Source: Ophiostoma sp. CBS 140.51 (lineage: Eukaryota; Ascomycota; Sordariomycetes; Ophiostomatales; Ophiostomataceae). From it: 64,000 nt of DNA. How positions within the stretch are numbered: the stretch's first letter is position 1; the number at the start of each line of letters is the position of its first letter. The notes below the pieces were generated by a model. The model ran no database searches. It was not told where the DNA came from and saw only the letters and a program-made list of their open reading frames with translations. This document shows, one piece after another, positions 22,201 to 33,243 of this stretch. A program made the translations under genes and the position numbers. The DNA lies in contig JANSLP010000171.1 of NCBI GenBank assembly GCA_029298735.1, positions 1 to 64,000 on the forward strand. The letters are read 5' to 3'.

Positions 22201-23189
22201 CTAATCAATGTCCATGGCGTCCGAGTCGTTGTCACCTTCGACTGGCCGTGGCGTGTCTGCCGGAGTGCTGGACATGGAGGCATCCAATTCTGGCTGCTGC
22301 TCCCGAGCCTGCTCCTTCTGGTCTTCTTGCTGCCGCTCACGGATCCGTGCGCGGGCGTCTAGGATAGCCTTTCGCACATTGTCGCTCTCCCGTGGCACCG
22401 ACAGCGAGCTCGGGTCATTATACAAAACAAGCTGCATGCCGGCCAGCTCGCCATCCTTGTTGGGCAAAATGGGCCGCGGGATGGCCAGCTTCTGCTTGGT
22501 CGAACTGCTCGTCAAAGCAGCTGTCCGCGCAGCCTGGCGCAAGTGCTTGTCGATGTCGGGAAGAAGGACGAGCTTTCCACTGCCGTCAACGTCATCCTCG
22601 CCGGCTGGCGTGTCTGTGTCGGATACAGAGCGCTCGTCGTCGGCCAGTTCGTCGTCGATGTTGTAGATGTACACTTTGTACTTTGTGTCGTCGACGCGCA
22701 TATCATCGTCGGGGCCGGCGCCGTCAAAGTTCCGGACAGTAGACAACGGCGAACGGCTTGTGGGAGTTGACGTCGGTATTAATGGTGGCGATGGCGGTGC
22801 ACTGGTTACTGGTGACATGGAAATATCAGACTGCGCCGACTCCTCCGGTATTGTCGGCGGCATTATCGGCGCATCTTGAAGAGCCACTGTCGGCGGTGCC
22901 TGGACGGCCTGCGATTCCCGCGAGCTTGAGCTTTCGACGGGCACATAGAGCTTCGTTCCGGACGATTCTAGAACTATCAGTACTGGCCATCAATCAAACG
23001 CAGACCCAACGAGAACTCACCCAAGTTAAGGAGACTAAGCCGCTTGGACAGTCGCTCATTGCCCTCTGGCGTTTCGGTAGCCTTCCGCTTGCTGTGACGG
23101 GTCAGGCCAGGATCGGCTGGTGCCAGCCCATTGGTGTTGTTTGCTCCATTGGCTCCATTGGTGCTGGCGCTGTTCGGATGTAGCATCAT
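22201..23189 (-). CDS. Conserved-looking fungal protein of unknown function
   Basis: Two exons (23189-23021 and 22973-22201; 47-nt intron with GTGAGT donor and TAG acceptor) encode about 313 residues. The N-terminus is Asn/Gly-rich, then basic (HSKRKATE, RLSKRLSLL), and the splice yields LNLVLESSGTKLYVPVE. A Ser/Pro-rich linker leads to an ordered-looking block with KYKVYIYNIDDELADD, KLVLLPDIDKHL, IPRPILPNKDGELAGMQLVLY and a final charged helix (AILDARARIRERQQED). I do not recognise the family. The mix of basic nuclear-type N-terminus and acidic middle gives no safe function. It is divergent from AlaRS across 1.4 kb. Confidence 0.7.
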
Positions 23190-24588
23190 TGTTGATTTCG
23201 ACGCAGCAGCTGGTTTGAGCTGGGGGTGCTTTTGTGAAATTATTGCGGGGACAGCCTTTTGGAGCGCCCAGTTACGTGTCGTCGTCGCGCCGCGGTCGTC
23301 CGCTCTGCTCTCTCTTTCTGTCTCTCAATCGACCCTGCTCATTGCACAAAATCGAGTCCGTTATCGCCCTTTCCCACCGCCTTTTCCTTGCGTCTGCGTC
23401 GGCCTCCCTATCGCCAGCCTCGAAACAGCCTGTCGATGCAACAGTCCAGAAAGCTGTCTCAGCTTTGCGCGGCTCCGATCTATCGGCACACCCTCTAGCT
23501 CTCTTTATCTGAACTCTAGGACCACCTGCAGGGCAAGTCCTTATCTCGAACAGCTTTGTTTTATCAACAGAGCGCCGCTGGAGCTGCCTTCTCGGCGCGC
23601 AATCGGAGAGGAAAAGAGAGAAAAGAAGGCTCCAAATCGTGCGGCTGGTGTGGCCGTTAGATGCGACGGCTAGAATTGGAGGTCGCGTGGCTAGGGGAGC
23701 TGAACTGAAGGTCGACGTTTCAAACAAGGCTCGTCGGAACGTGTCGCTGTGCGGTCGTGCGGGTGGCCACTGCGTGTGAGTCACAGGTGATTGTGTTTTG
23801 GAGGTTTCTTTGCGATTGAAGGCTGATATTGTTTAGGTGTTGCAGCTTCTTATCTTTTTGGCTGATTGATTCGCGACAGTCGCAGCTTCTCGTTTGGGTC
23901 TTTGTTTCTTGGGGGAGTCTTACTGCAAGCGACGGCTTGCGGTCGCGCCTTCCCTTTTGTATGGGGTGCTGGAGAATAAGGGGGTATTAGGCCCTGGCTG
24001 ACGGTGTGGAAGGTGCGCTCTACAGCAAGGTGTTGACGGCATTGACTCATCCCTATTCCCCTGCAAGAGCGACCGCTCTGCGACAGGTACCCACGCTGCC
24101 CCTCAGAAGCCGCTGCTGCCCCGCGACGACCTATCGAGAATGTTCCTTCCCTCTCTGGTGGCCAGAACATTTGGTGGAGCAGGAGCAAGCGCCACGCCTT
24201 CCCTATCTGCACTATCGGCGACGACTACCACTGTTAGCACCACCACTTGCACCGCTCGCACCTGCACCGGCGGAAGGCGAGCACCTTCTTTGTTTTTTTC
24301 AGACTACGGAAACTACGAAAAGTACGAAAACGGCAGCCGCCACTGTCAAAATCGAAACCCACTCGAGCCACTGCAAAATCTCCAAACCCAAAATCCTTGC
24401 GCTTCACAACAAGCCCTCCGCATCTCACGATCTTCTCTCCTCCCCCTCCTCCCCCTCCCACCCCCGCAGACACCGCCACCACGTTTTCACTACGTCCCCG
24501 TCCCGTAACGCTGTTCGCGACCCTCTCAACGGCCTCTCGCCCCGCCGCGCGCTATCGACGCTTTTTCTCGTCTTCCCCCGCCGCAGTC
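23190..24588. other. Intergenic promoter region between unknown gene and AlaRS
   Basis: Shared upstream region of the minus-strand unknown gene and AlaRS. No independent gene is supported. The last 350 nt (24238-24588) are open in the AlaRS frame but contain no ATG; the end of that stretch encodes a mitochondrial-presequence-like segment (see the AlaRS entry). An out-of-frame ATG at 24140 opens a 122-codon frame of low complexity, which may be an upstream ORF. Confidence 0.5.
24508..24588 (+). other. Candidate non-AUG-initiated mitochondrial presequence of AlaRS
   Basis: In frame with the AlaRS ATG at 24589, the codons from ACG (24508) and CTG (24511) encode a 26-27-residue stretch rich in Ala, Ser, Arg and Phe with no acidic residue, including RPAARYRRFFSSSP. 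RFF followed by SS fits the R-3 matrix-peptidase cleavage pattern. The frame is open back to a TAG at 24235 with no ATG. The CTG has A at -3. Yeast ALA1 is known to start its mitochondrial form at ACG codons. Use here is inferred. Confidence 0.5.
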
Positions 24589-27500
24589 ATGGTCGAGACG
24601 CAAAAGTGGACGGGCCTCAAGGTCCGCCAGACTTTTCTCGAGTACTTTGAGCAGCGCGGACACACAATTGGTGAGCAGGAGTGGGAAGAGAACATACTGT
24701 GCCCTTGTCGGGGGACATTTTGCTAATCTGTACCCTCGCAGTCCCCTCGTCGTCCGTCGTACCGCACAATGACCCGACTCTTCTTTTCACCAATGCCGGC
24801 ATGAACCAGTTCAAGCCCATCTTCCTCGGCACCGTCGCTAAGACGGACCCCATCGCGGGCCTGAAGCGTGCCGTGGATACTCAGAAGGTGTGTCTCTCTC
24901 CTGGTTCCTGTCTCTTCATCCGAAAGTATGACTAACAAATCAGTGCATCCGCGCAGGTGGCAAGCACAACGATCTCGACGACGTCGGCAAGGACAGCTAC
25001 CACCACACCTTCTTTGAGATGCTGGGCAACTGGTCCTTCGGCGATTACTTCAAGAAGGACGCCATTGAGATGTCCTGGGACCTGCTCACCAAGGTCTACG
25101 GCCTCGACCCCTCCCGCCTCTACGTCACCTACTTTGAGGGCAACCCCGACATGAACCTCGAGCCCGATCTGGAGGCCAAGAACCTGTGGAGCGCCGTCGG
25201 TGTGCCCGAAGACCACATCCTGCCCGGAAACATGAAGGACAACTTCTGGGAGATGGGCGACCAGGGCCCGTGTGGTCCTTGCAGTGAAGTCCACTACGAC
25301 AAGGTCGGCGGCCGCAACGCTGCCCACCTCGTCAACATGGACGATCCGCTCGTTGTCGAGATCTGGAACAATGTGTTTATCCAGTTCGATCGCCAGGCCG
25401 ACAAGTCGCTCAAGACGCTGCCCGCCCAGCACGTCGACACCGGTATGGGCTACGAGCGTCTCGTCTCCGCTCTGCAGGACAAGATCTCCAACTACGCCAC
25501 CGATATCTTCACCCCTCTCTTCGACCGCATCCAGGAGGTGACTGGCGCTCGTCCGTACACCGACAAGTACGGCAAGGATGACACCGATGGCATTGACACC
25601 GCCTACCGTGTCGTTGCTGACCACATTCGTCTGCTCACCTTCTCCATGGCCGACGGTGCCGTGCCCAACAACGAGGGCCGCGGTTACGTCGTGCGACGTG
25701 TGCTACGGAGAGGCTCTCGCTACGCTCGCAAGTACTTCAACGCCGAGATCGGCTCGTTCTTCTCCAAGATCCTGCCCGCGCTTGTCGACCAGATGGGCCA
25801 CCAATTCCCTGAGATCATCAAGAAGCAGAACGACATCAAAGAGATCCTGGACGAGGAGGAGGAGGCCTTTGCGCGCACCCTGGATCGCGGTGAGCGCCAG
25901 TTTGAGAAGTACGCCGCTGTCGCGGTCAAGGAAGGTGGCAGCCAGCTGTCGGGTGCCGATGTGTGGCGCCTGTACGACACCTTTGGTTTCCCCGAGGATC
26001 TGACACAGCTGATGGCCGAGGAGCGCGGCCTGACCATCAACAAGGAGGAGGTTGACGTTGCGCGGGAAAAGGCCCGCGAGGCCAGCAAGTCGGTCAAGGA
26101 GGCCGTCCAGACGTTTGCCAAGCTCAACGTGCACCAGATTGCCGAGCTGGAGAGCGAGCACAACCTGGCGCGCCCCAACTCGGACGCCAAGTACCTCCGC
26201 GGTGACCTGACCAGCAAGGTTGAGCTGATCTACACGGGCACTGGTTTCACCAAGAGCACCAAGGACATCCCGCTCAACACGCCCATTGGCATTCTGCTTG
26301 AAAAGACCAACTTCTACGCCGAGTCGGGTGGCCAGGTCGCCGATACCGGCCGTATCGTCATTGACGACGTCGCCGAGTTCAAGGTCCTGGACGTCCAGGA
26401 GTTTGGTGGCTACATTGTGCACAACGGCTACGTTGAGTACGGCTCGCTGAGCGCGGGCGACAGCGTCATCTGCGAGTTTGACGAGCTGCGGCGGCAGCCA
26501 ATCCGCAACAACCACACGGGAACGCACGTGCTGAACCATGCACTGCGCGAGGTGCTCGGCGACGAGATCAACCAGAAGGGTTCGCTCGTCGACCAGGACA
26601 AGCTGCGCTTTGATTTCTCGCACAAGGCCGGCGTGACGCTGCCCGAGATCAAGAAGATTGAGGACATGTCGAACGCGGACATCCGCAGCAACCTCAAGGT
26701 CTACTACAAGGACTGCGATCTGGCGAGCGCGCGCGAGATTGAGGGTCTGCGTGCCGTCTTTGGCGAGACCTATCCCGACCCCGTCCGTGTCGTGTCGGTC
26801 GGCAAGGAAATTGACGAGATGCTCAAGGAGCCCAAGAACCCCGAGTGGCGCAAGTACAGCATCGAGTTCTGCGGTGGTACGCACGTCGAGGCCACGGGCC
26901 AGATCAAGGACCTGATTGTCGTTGAGGAGAGCGGTATTGCCAAGGGCATCCGTCGTATTGTGGCCTACACGGGCGAGGCCGCGCACCAGGCCCAGCGCGA
27001 GGCTGCCCAGATTGGCGAGCGCCTGGATGCGCTCGAGAAGCTGCCGTTTGGTCCCGAGAAGGAGGCCGGCATCAAGGCGTTTACGGTCGAGCTGAACCAG
27101 CTGTCGATCTCGACGCTGACCAAAGAGGAGCTGCGCACGCGGTTCGCCAAGGTACAAAAGACTGTCCTGGACGAGCAGAAGAAGCGCCAAAAGGTGGAGC
27201 TCAAGACGGCCGTCACGACGGTCACGGACCACTTTGCCAAGCCGGAGAACAAAGACTCTAAGTGGTTCGTCGGCCACCTGCCCATCTCGGCCAACTCCAA
27301 GGCCATCTCGGAGGTCATGAACCACTTCAAGAACAAGGACAAGGAGCGGTCCGTGTACATCTTTGGTGGCAGCCCGGATGACGGCGTCGTCCACGGTGTC
27401 TACGTCGGCACGGACCTGGCGTCCAAGGGCGTCACTGCCGAGCAGTGGTCGACAGCCGTCAGCGACGTTATTGGAGGCAAGGCTGGCGGCAAGGAGCCTG

Positions 27501-27598
27501 CACGCCAGGGCTCGGGCACGAAGCCTGAGAAGCTCTCGGACGCTGTCAAGCGCGCCGAGGACTGGCTGTCAGAGAAGCTCAAGGACCTGAAGCTGTAA
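24589..27598 (+). CDS. ALA1: Alanyl-tRNA synthetase (cytosolic, likely also mitochondrial)
   Basis: Three exons (24589-24670, 24742-24887, 24944-27598) give 960 residues, the normal eukaryotic length. The enzyme charges tRNA-Ala with alanine. The class II catalytic core begins at once (LKVRQTFLEYFEQRGH; PSSSVVPHNDPTLLFTNAGMNQF; QKCIRAGGKHNDLDDVGKD). The editing domain shows its zinc/active-site motif HTGTHVLNHAL near residue 600 and CGGTHV near 720, so misacylated Ser/Gly-tRNA can be cleared. The C-terminal domain carries the Gly-rich GGKAGGKEPARQGSG. Introns have GTGAGC/CAG and GTGTGT with CTAAC...CAG. The ATG at 24589 gives a cytosolic form, while an AUG-less upstream extension could give a mitochondrial form. 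An AATAAA follows at 27622. The antisense strand is open by codon-usage effect only. Confidence 0.97.
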
Positions 27599-27621
27599 AG
27601 CGGTGAAATTGAATGCAAAAA

Positions 27622-27627
27622 AATAAA
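27622..27627 (+). terminator. Polyadenylation signal candidate for AlaRS
   Basis: AATAAA 24 nt after the AlaRS stop, between two convergent genes. Confidence 0.4.
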
Positions 27628-27843
27628 TATCAAGGTATAAAAAAAGACGACAAGGGTCTGTGGTCTGTCTGTTATCTTTTCTCTCTATTCTCATCTTTTT
27701 TCTCGTCTATTTTGGATTGTGGGACACACAAAGGTTACAATTTGGGAGATGATATGTAGTTGAATTTCTCATGTATCGAATATATGGAGTATATCCACGT
27801 TCATTGCTGCATCATATATACATAGTTGTTTCGGATTGACTGC

Positions 27844-29557
27844 CTAGATTGTTGACAAGACACTGGCGTTGGAGTACCAGCTGAGCAGCGGGTTCTCGCC
27901 GCTCTTCGTCTTGGTATCCTCAATATGCGCCCAGTGTCGCATAAACTGCTCGTGCGACTGGACGTTGGACAGCTTGCCGGTGATGGCGCGGTACATGGCC
28001 TCGACGACGCGGAAGTCGGTCGGGAACATGATATCAAAGTAGCCCTGGTGCACGAGCGGCGTCGAGACGGGGACAGGCCGCCGCTGAAAACGTGTCTGCA
28101 CAATCGGCGCATTGAGACCCGCAATTGTGTCGGGCAGAGAGTGGAAATCACTCGTCACCAGACGGTGGGCGGGGAAGTACTTTTCGAGCACGTCGAAAAA
28201 GGCCATTAGACGCGTCGGCACGTACTCGGGCGGGCTCAGGTTGGGTGCAAAGGGCATCAAGTTGTGCTTGAGCGAGCGCAGCAGACGGCTCGAAGGGTAT
28301 GGCAAAGTGTAGTGGCCCTCGGTGGCAGCGTCACGAACACGCATGAAACGGGCCACTTCTGGGTCGAGCTGCGGCTCGTAAAATTCAAACATGTCGCCGT
28401 TGGCCCCAAGAAGCACGACGCCCTGCAGTGGCTGCTCTGTCTGTAGATCGTAGCGAATGCAGTCGTGGGCAAAGTTGTCAAAAACCTCAAAGGCCAGGAA
28501 GAAGCACGGCGACGGCTCGCGGGCTGTCCAGTCAAAGATGGACTGGTTGATAATCTCGACCCGACCAGCATGGCCTCTCGCCGCAGCAGCCGACGCCACC
28601 TCGGACGTCCCATCGGCTGCAGCAGCCGCGGCACTGCTGGCCTTTTGCTGGCCACTACCACCAACATACAGCTGCCGCTTCTGCAGCGCCGCCAGGTTCG
28701 ACGAAATCTCGATAATCTTATACTTTGTGCGCTCGTAGACGGCCGGTTCGTACTCGCGCAGGTAGTCGAGGATGTTGAGCATCAGCGTACCGCGACCAGC
28801 ACCCATTTCGTAGATAATCAGGTCGTGGTAGGGAAAACTCGTCAGCATGTAGTTGGCGACGAGATAACGGGCAATGGCCTCGCCGTAGTAGGGCCGGAAC
28901 AGCTCTGTTGGTGTGTACCATAGCTGGCGCGTGTCGGACGGCTCGCCGCCCTGGGCAACAGCCTCGGCGTCCAGTTTGTCCTCAAACTCAGTGTACCGCT
29001 GGCCTAGAATGTCGTGGAAAGCCGGTTCGTCGCGCATTTCGCGGAAAGGAAACGGCTCTTGGCCAGGCGAGAAAATGACGACCTGCTTCGAGAAGTAGCC
29101 GTAGTGGGGGTTGTATAGGCTGTCTACAAGCTGTTAGAAGATAAATAATCACATTGAGTGACGGAAGAGACTCACCCTCGATAAAGTCCCGCATGAGCAT
29201 CTTGACACGTCGTGGACGTTCTCGACGCTGCCGCAGCTCGTTTGCCGTCACCATTGGGTACTCGGCGTACTCGGCCGACATATCCTCCGGCCACATGTCT
29301 GTCCGCTGCTGCCAGTCGCTCTCGTTGGCACGGCTGGAGACCCGACCACCGCGCGGTGCAACGGCATATCCTCGAATCTGGTCATGTTTCAGAGAGTTTT
29401 GAGTCTGAAGCGATTGTCGTGAAGCCGAGGGTCGTGAAGCTTGCAGCGATCTTGACTGCTGGAGGGACGACGCGAGGCGGGCAAAGTTGCGCCGCGGCTG
29501 GCACGACGGGTGGCGGAACAGCTGCCGGAACAGCCGTGAAACGAGCGGGGAGTCCAT
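27844..29557 (-). CDS. MidA/NDUFAF7-family (DUF185) mitochondrial methyltransferase-like protein
   Basis: Two exons (29557-29176 and 29123-27844; intron with GTGAGT donor and TTGTAG acceptor) encode about 553 residues. The first ~70 residues are Arg/Ser/Gln-rich with almost no acid (MDSPLVSRLFRQLFRH), a probable mitochondrial presequence. The splice restores DFIEDSLYNPHYGYFS. The SAM-binding glycine motif is LIIYEMGAGRGTLMLNIL, followed by an acidic residue in IIEISSNL. The family's best-known member, NDUFAF7, methylates an Arg of the complex I 49 kDa subunit. This protein has DEPAFHDILGQRYTEF where NDUFAF7 has its PEISQ block, so it may belong to the fungal paralogous branch with unknown substrate. 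A poly-Ala/Ser insertion (near residue 280) is unusual. It is divergent from the cysteine-synthase-like gene. Confidence 0.85.
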
Positions 29558-29800
29558 GGCCGGTTGGTGGGTGGACTTTGGAAGCTCAATTGCTGTTTTG
29601 CTGACAGGAGAAGATCCGATGCACAGGAGCGTCGTGAAATGGGGCACCTTCCTGCGCATTGGCTATTTTTCGAACTGTTTCTTTTCCCTATTTTTTGCTC
29701 GTCCCGCAGTGTGGATTCCGGTTCTGGAAAGCGCAACCGCTGGTTGGTCCAAGCTTCCTGCCAGTTCTAGGCGGGCCTAGCTTTGTGGCAGGCACGACTC

Positions 29801-29844
29801 AGGTTCAATTCAGCGCTAGCCCAGGTTCAATTCAGCGCTAGCCC
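29801..29844. repeat. Perfect 22-bp tandem duplication in a divergent promoter
   Basis: AGGTTCAATTCAGCGCTAGC plus CC is repeated exactly twice (29801-29822 and 29823-29844), followed by AGG. Each copy contains the palindrome AGCGCT. It lies in the 489-bp interval between the divergent methyltransferase and cysteine-synthase-like genes. Confidence 0.9.
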
Positions 29845-30046
29845 AGGCCCGGCAGTCCAGCGGGCAAGTGCTGTTTTTTGGAGGGGAAAGAGCGACCATA
29901 TGTCGTCATGGGCGCAAAAGAAAAGAATGAAAAACGACGAGACAAAAAAAGCAACTCTCCCTTGAACAACACAAAACGACACAATTCAGTGCACAACAAA
30001 CACAATTCCCAGCCGACCGACTTGACGGACATCTCGGCAGCAAACA

Positions 30047-31678
30047 ATGTCCCTCCAGGACCACCCGAGGGCTTATGGCGCGGCCGCCCTCACAGTGGCA
30101 TTCGCAGCAGGCATTCTGATCACGTTGGGCTTCAAGGACCTGTACCCAGACCTTGAGCACCGTTTCCAGGACAGCCTTGCAGAAAAGAGAAGTCAACGAC
30201 GAGCAGCTGCATTACGGCGTAGCATGAGCAAGAAGAGCGACAGCAGTGGAGGAGGCAGCTGGCTGCGGCGATCGGGCAACACATCGTCGACTCTGACGAC
30301 CAGCAGTAGCAGACGGTCCAAGAGACGGCAAAGCAGCACCATTGAGCGTGGTGTTGTTCTCGAAGATCATGAATCTATCCCTGTCTCGTCCGAGGATGGG
30401 GGTGACGACTGGTCCCTCCTGGCCGCGTCCAGTGAGCTGCACCAGCTGGCACCGCCCGTGGCCGACGGCATTGCGGGGTGCATCGGCGACACGCCATTGA
30501 TCCGTATTCGCAGCTTGTCCGAGGTCACTGGCTGTGAGATCCTGGCCAAGGGTGAGATGTTCAACCCCGGCGGCAGTCCCAAGGACCGTGTGGCTCTGGG
30601 CGTCATCCGATCCGCCGAGGCGCGTGGTCTGCTGGTCCCATACCGCGGCGACACAATCTACGAAGGAACATCTGGCAGCACGGGCATCTCCATTGCGACA
30701 CTGGCTCGCGCTCTGGGCTACCGTGCACATATCTGCATGCCCGACGACATGGGCCTCGAGAAGTCGCAGCTGTTGACCGAAATGGGTGCTGTTGTAGAAC
30801 GTGTACCCGTGGCACCGATCGTCGACCCAGGCCACTTTGTCAACAAGGCAAAGCGGCTCGCCGCCGAGCACGAGGAAACACACAACGATGGCAGCAAGGG
30901 TTTCTTCTCAGACCAGTTTGAGACGCCTGCGAACGCAGAGGCCCACCGGAGAGCGACAGGGCCGGAGATTCTGCGTCAGGTAGCCGCCTACTCGGGCACA
31001 AAGGAGCACCAGCGCCACGTCCTCCAGCTGCAGCAACAGCAAAATCAGGGACAGAATCAAAACCAAGCCCTGCACTTCACGTCACCGATTGCTGCTTTTG
31101 TTTGTGGTGCCGGTACGGCTGGTACATTGACGGGTGTTGCACGGTACCTCAAGGAGGACGCCGGTCTGCGCAAGGGTGTCCGTATCGTTGCTGCCGACCC
31201 ACAGGGCTCTGGCCTTGCCAATCTCGTGCGCAACGGTGTTCTCTATGCGGCAACCGAAAAGGAGGGAACACGCCGGCGGTCACAAGTCGACACTATCGTC
31301 GAGGGTATCGGCATGAACCGCATGACGGCGACGCTGGATGCTGGTCTGCACTTGATCGACGACGCTGTTTCGGTGACGGACACACAGGCCTGTCTGATGG
31401 CCCGCTGGCTTGTTGAGCACGACGGTATTTTTGCTGGCAGCTCTACAGCGGTCAACTGTGTGGCAGCTGTGGCTGTTGCTCTCACATTGCCGCCGGGTAG
31501 TCGTGTGGTTACGGTTCTGTGTGATACTGGTCTGCGTCATCTGAGCAAGTTCTACAAGAAGGTCGACGAGCTGAACAAGCGGGACGAGGCCAACGACACG
31601 ACGGGCACGGTACAGCCAGACCAGCACGGCGACGATTTGCTGGGTCTGCTGAAGCTGGCGCCGCGGAAGACGGAGTAA
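30047..31678 (+). CDS. Membrane-anchored cysteine-synthase-like PLP enzyme (Mcy1-type)
   Basis: Intronless, 543 residues, a fold type II PLP enzyme of the cysteine synthase/cystathionine beta-synthase family. GDTPLIRIRSLSEVTGCEI opens the catalytic domain near residue 145. The PLP lysine sits in NPGGSPKDR (near 182), the substrate loop is EGTSGSTGIS, and the phosphate-binding Gly-rich loop is VCGAGTAGTLTGVARYL. The N-terminus has a hydrophobic segment (AALTVAFAAGILITLGF, about 11-27) followed by a basic Arg/Ser linker. This architecture matches yeast Ygr012w/Mcy1, an outer-mitochondrial-membrane protein annotated as cysteine synthase. A Gln-rich insertion (QLQQQQNQGQNQNQ) precedes the Gly-rich loop. 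It would make cysteine from O-acetylserine and sulfide, though true activity of this branch is uncertain. ATG at 30047 precedes the membrane segment. Confidence 0.9.
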   Translation: MSLQDHPRAYGAAALTVAFAAGILITLGFKDLYPDLEHRFQDSLAEKRSQRRAAALRRSMSKKSDSSGGGSWLRRSGNTSSTLTTSSSRRSKRRQSSTIERGVVLEDHESIPVSSEDGGDDWSLLAASSELHQLAPPVADGIAGCIGDTPLIRIRSLSEVTGCEILAKGEMFNPGGSPKDRVALGVIRSAEARGLLVPYRGDTIYEGTSGSTGISIATLARALGYRAHICMPDDMGLEKSQLLTEMGAVVERVPVAPIVDPGHFVNKAKRLAAEHEETHNDGSKGFFSDQFETPANAEAHRRATGPEILRQVAAYSGTKEHQRHVLQLQQQQNQGQNQNQALHFTSPIAAFVCGAGTAGTLTGVARYLKEDAGLRKGVRIVAADPQGSGLANLVRNGVLYAATEKEGTRRRSQVDTIVEGIGMNRMTATLDAGLHLIDDAVSVTDTQACLMARWLVEHDGIFAGSSTAVNCVAAVAVALTLPPGSRVVTVLCDTGLRHLSKFYKKVDELNKRDEANDTTGTVQPDQHGDDLLGLLKLAPRKTE

Positions 31679-32157
31679 GGTGGAAGAGGAGGTAATATTC
31701 AAAGTCAAGTGAATAGTGGAGGAAGCCATGTACGATACAATGAAGAATGGGTACGGACAGGATAGGAAAGCCACGGATAGATGACACGAAATGATATAAT
31801 GTACAGATTGAAAGAGGCTTGATATAATAAAAATAAGAGATAATAAAAAGAATACAGACTAAGTCGTGTTACCACTCGTCGCTTTCTTGCCAAACTCCAC
31901 AGCTTTTATATCTCCTCTACCACCGACGCTTTTGGTTGTTCTTCTCTATTCCCTCTACTCCAAACACAGGCTCACGCCCTGTAAAAAGCCTGAACATTAG
32001 GCATAAAATAGACAGAAAAGAAAAAGAAGAAAAGAAAAGAAAAGGTAATAAGAAGAGAAAAGAAGAAGAAAGATTCAAAAACAGAAGGCCCATTACACCC
32101 GTTGCCGCCCCGAAAATAAGAAATACAAAAACAATACATGCCGAAAAGCCGTTGTGC
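31679..32157. other. Convergent 3' intergenic region
   Basis: AT-rich, purine-rich sequence between the convergent cysteine-synthase-like and TFIIS genes, with several AATAAA-like words around 31826-31855 and a GAAAA-rich run at 32020-32075. No gene is seen. Confidence 0.5.
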
Positions 32158-33243
32158 TCACGAGAACTGAGTCGATGTTAGTATGCAATATCGCAGAGTT
32201 TTGATAGCAGGGGGTATCTCTTACCTTCCAACGGTGTCCGCACACCATACATTCACAGAACGTCGTCATCGGTTCATCAGCACTCCGCGTCTGTGCCTGC
32301 GTGTAGCTGACCTTCTTCTGCTTGCACTTGCCGCACGTCAGGGCGTCGCTGATGGACTTTTCTGCCATGGGTACCTGCGCCTTCTTCATGTTTTCCTTGG
32401 TCAGGTCCGACTCGAGCTTCTTGAGGTGCGCTGACTTGAGCTCGTCCGACGACATGACGACAAAGGCGTCGGCGGCAATATCGCCCGCCACGACCCGCCG
32501 CCCTAGCGCCGGGTTCGACTTGTTTTTGAGGTTTTGGAACAGCGACCGCAGCTTGGCGCGGTACTCGGTGGTCTCGCCCTTGTACACGACAAATGCGGCC
32601 TTTTCGACCTCAATGGCCTTGACCAAGATCTTGTCGGACGCTTCCACTGAACGGTAAGCCAGGCCGTTGTACATGAGGCCGATACAGTTGTCACGGCTCT
32701 GGATACCCGTGCGGTTGACATCGACGCCGTCCACGTCGTACTTGCGCTTCTCCGGGTCGCCCTTGTAGCCGCCCGAGGACGAAGAACCGCCAGCGGCGGG
32801 TGCCGGCGATGCCGTCTTGCTCTGCGGGGTGCTGGCTGAGGGCGAGGCCGTCTTGCTTGGTGCGGCACTGCTGCCGCTGTTGCCGCCCTTCTTCTTGCCG
32901 GCCTCGACGGCCTTGCGCCATTTGCTCACAATCTCGGCGGCCATCGACTTGACCTCGGCGTTGGCGTGTGTCCGCAGCTTGCCCACGATATGGCCAGCTT
33001 TTGTGGACTGAAAGAAAGAAAGAGTGTGTCAGTTTATGATGCGCAAGCAAAGTCTTTTTATACCATCCACCATCCATGTCATCCATGGGTACATACCCGC
33101 AGCACTTCCTCCGAGGGCGCAGCGCCCTTCTTGAGCGTCTCCATGATGGCCAGGATGCCCGGTACTGGCTCGTTTGAGGTGACGGCCTTGTTAAGCGCCT
33201 TGATGCGCGTGGTGAGCTCGCGCTCAATCGACTTGTCGGACAT
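32158..33243 (-). CDS. DST1: Transcription elongation factor TFIIS
   Basis: Three exons (33243-33097, 33007-32225, 32166-32158) give 312 residues. The last coding exon is only FS plus stop. It rescues arrested RNA polymerase II by stimulating transcript cleavage. The N-terminal LW/TFIIS-N helix bundle covers about 1-80 (LTTRIKALNKAV, LRSTKAGHIVGKLRTH). A Ser/Ala-rich linker follows, then the central domain (RDNCIGLMYNGLAYRS, NLKNKSNPALGRRVVAGDI). The C-terminal zinc ribbon has C274, C277, C302 and C305 and the catalytic acidic hairpin RSADEPMT with D293-E294. The 58-nt last intron (GTAAGA donor, TACTAAC branch, CAG) is required: without it the conserved CGHRWKFS ending is lost. Confidence 0.97.

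Noticed and set aside
24140..24508. 122-codon frame from ATG 24140 as AlaRS presequence exon
   Set aside because: Out of frame with AlaRS. The most obvious splice (to the AG at 24302) keeps the wrong frame, so it was left as a possible upstream ORF only.
25703..27394. 563-codon open frame antisense to AlaRS
   Set aside because: It mirrors the AlaRS codons: strong third-position C/G bias opens the opposite strand. Its protein has no domain and the sense gene is certain.
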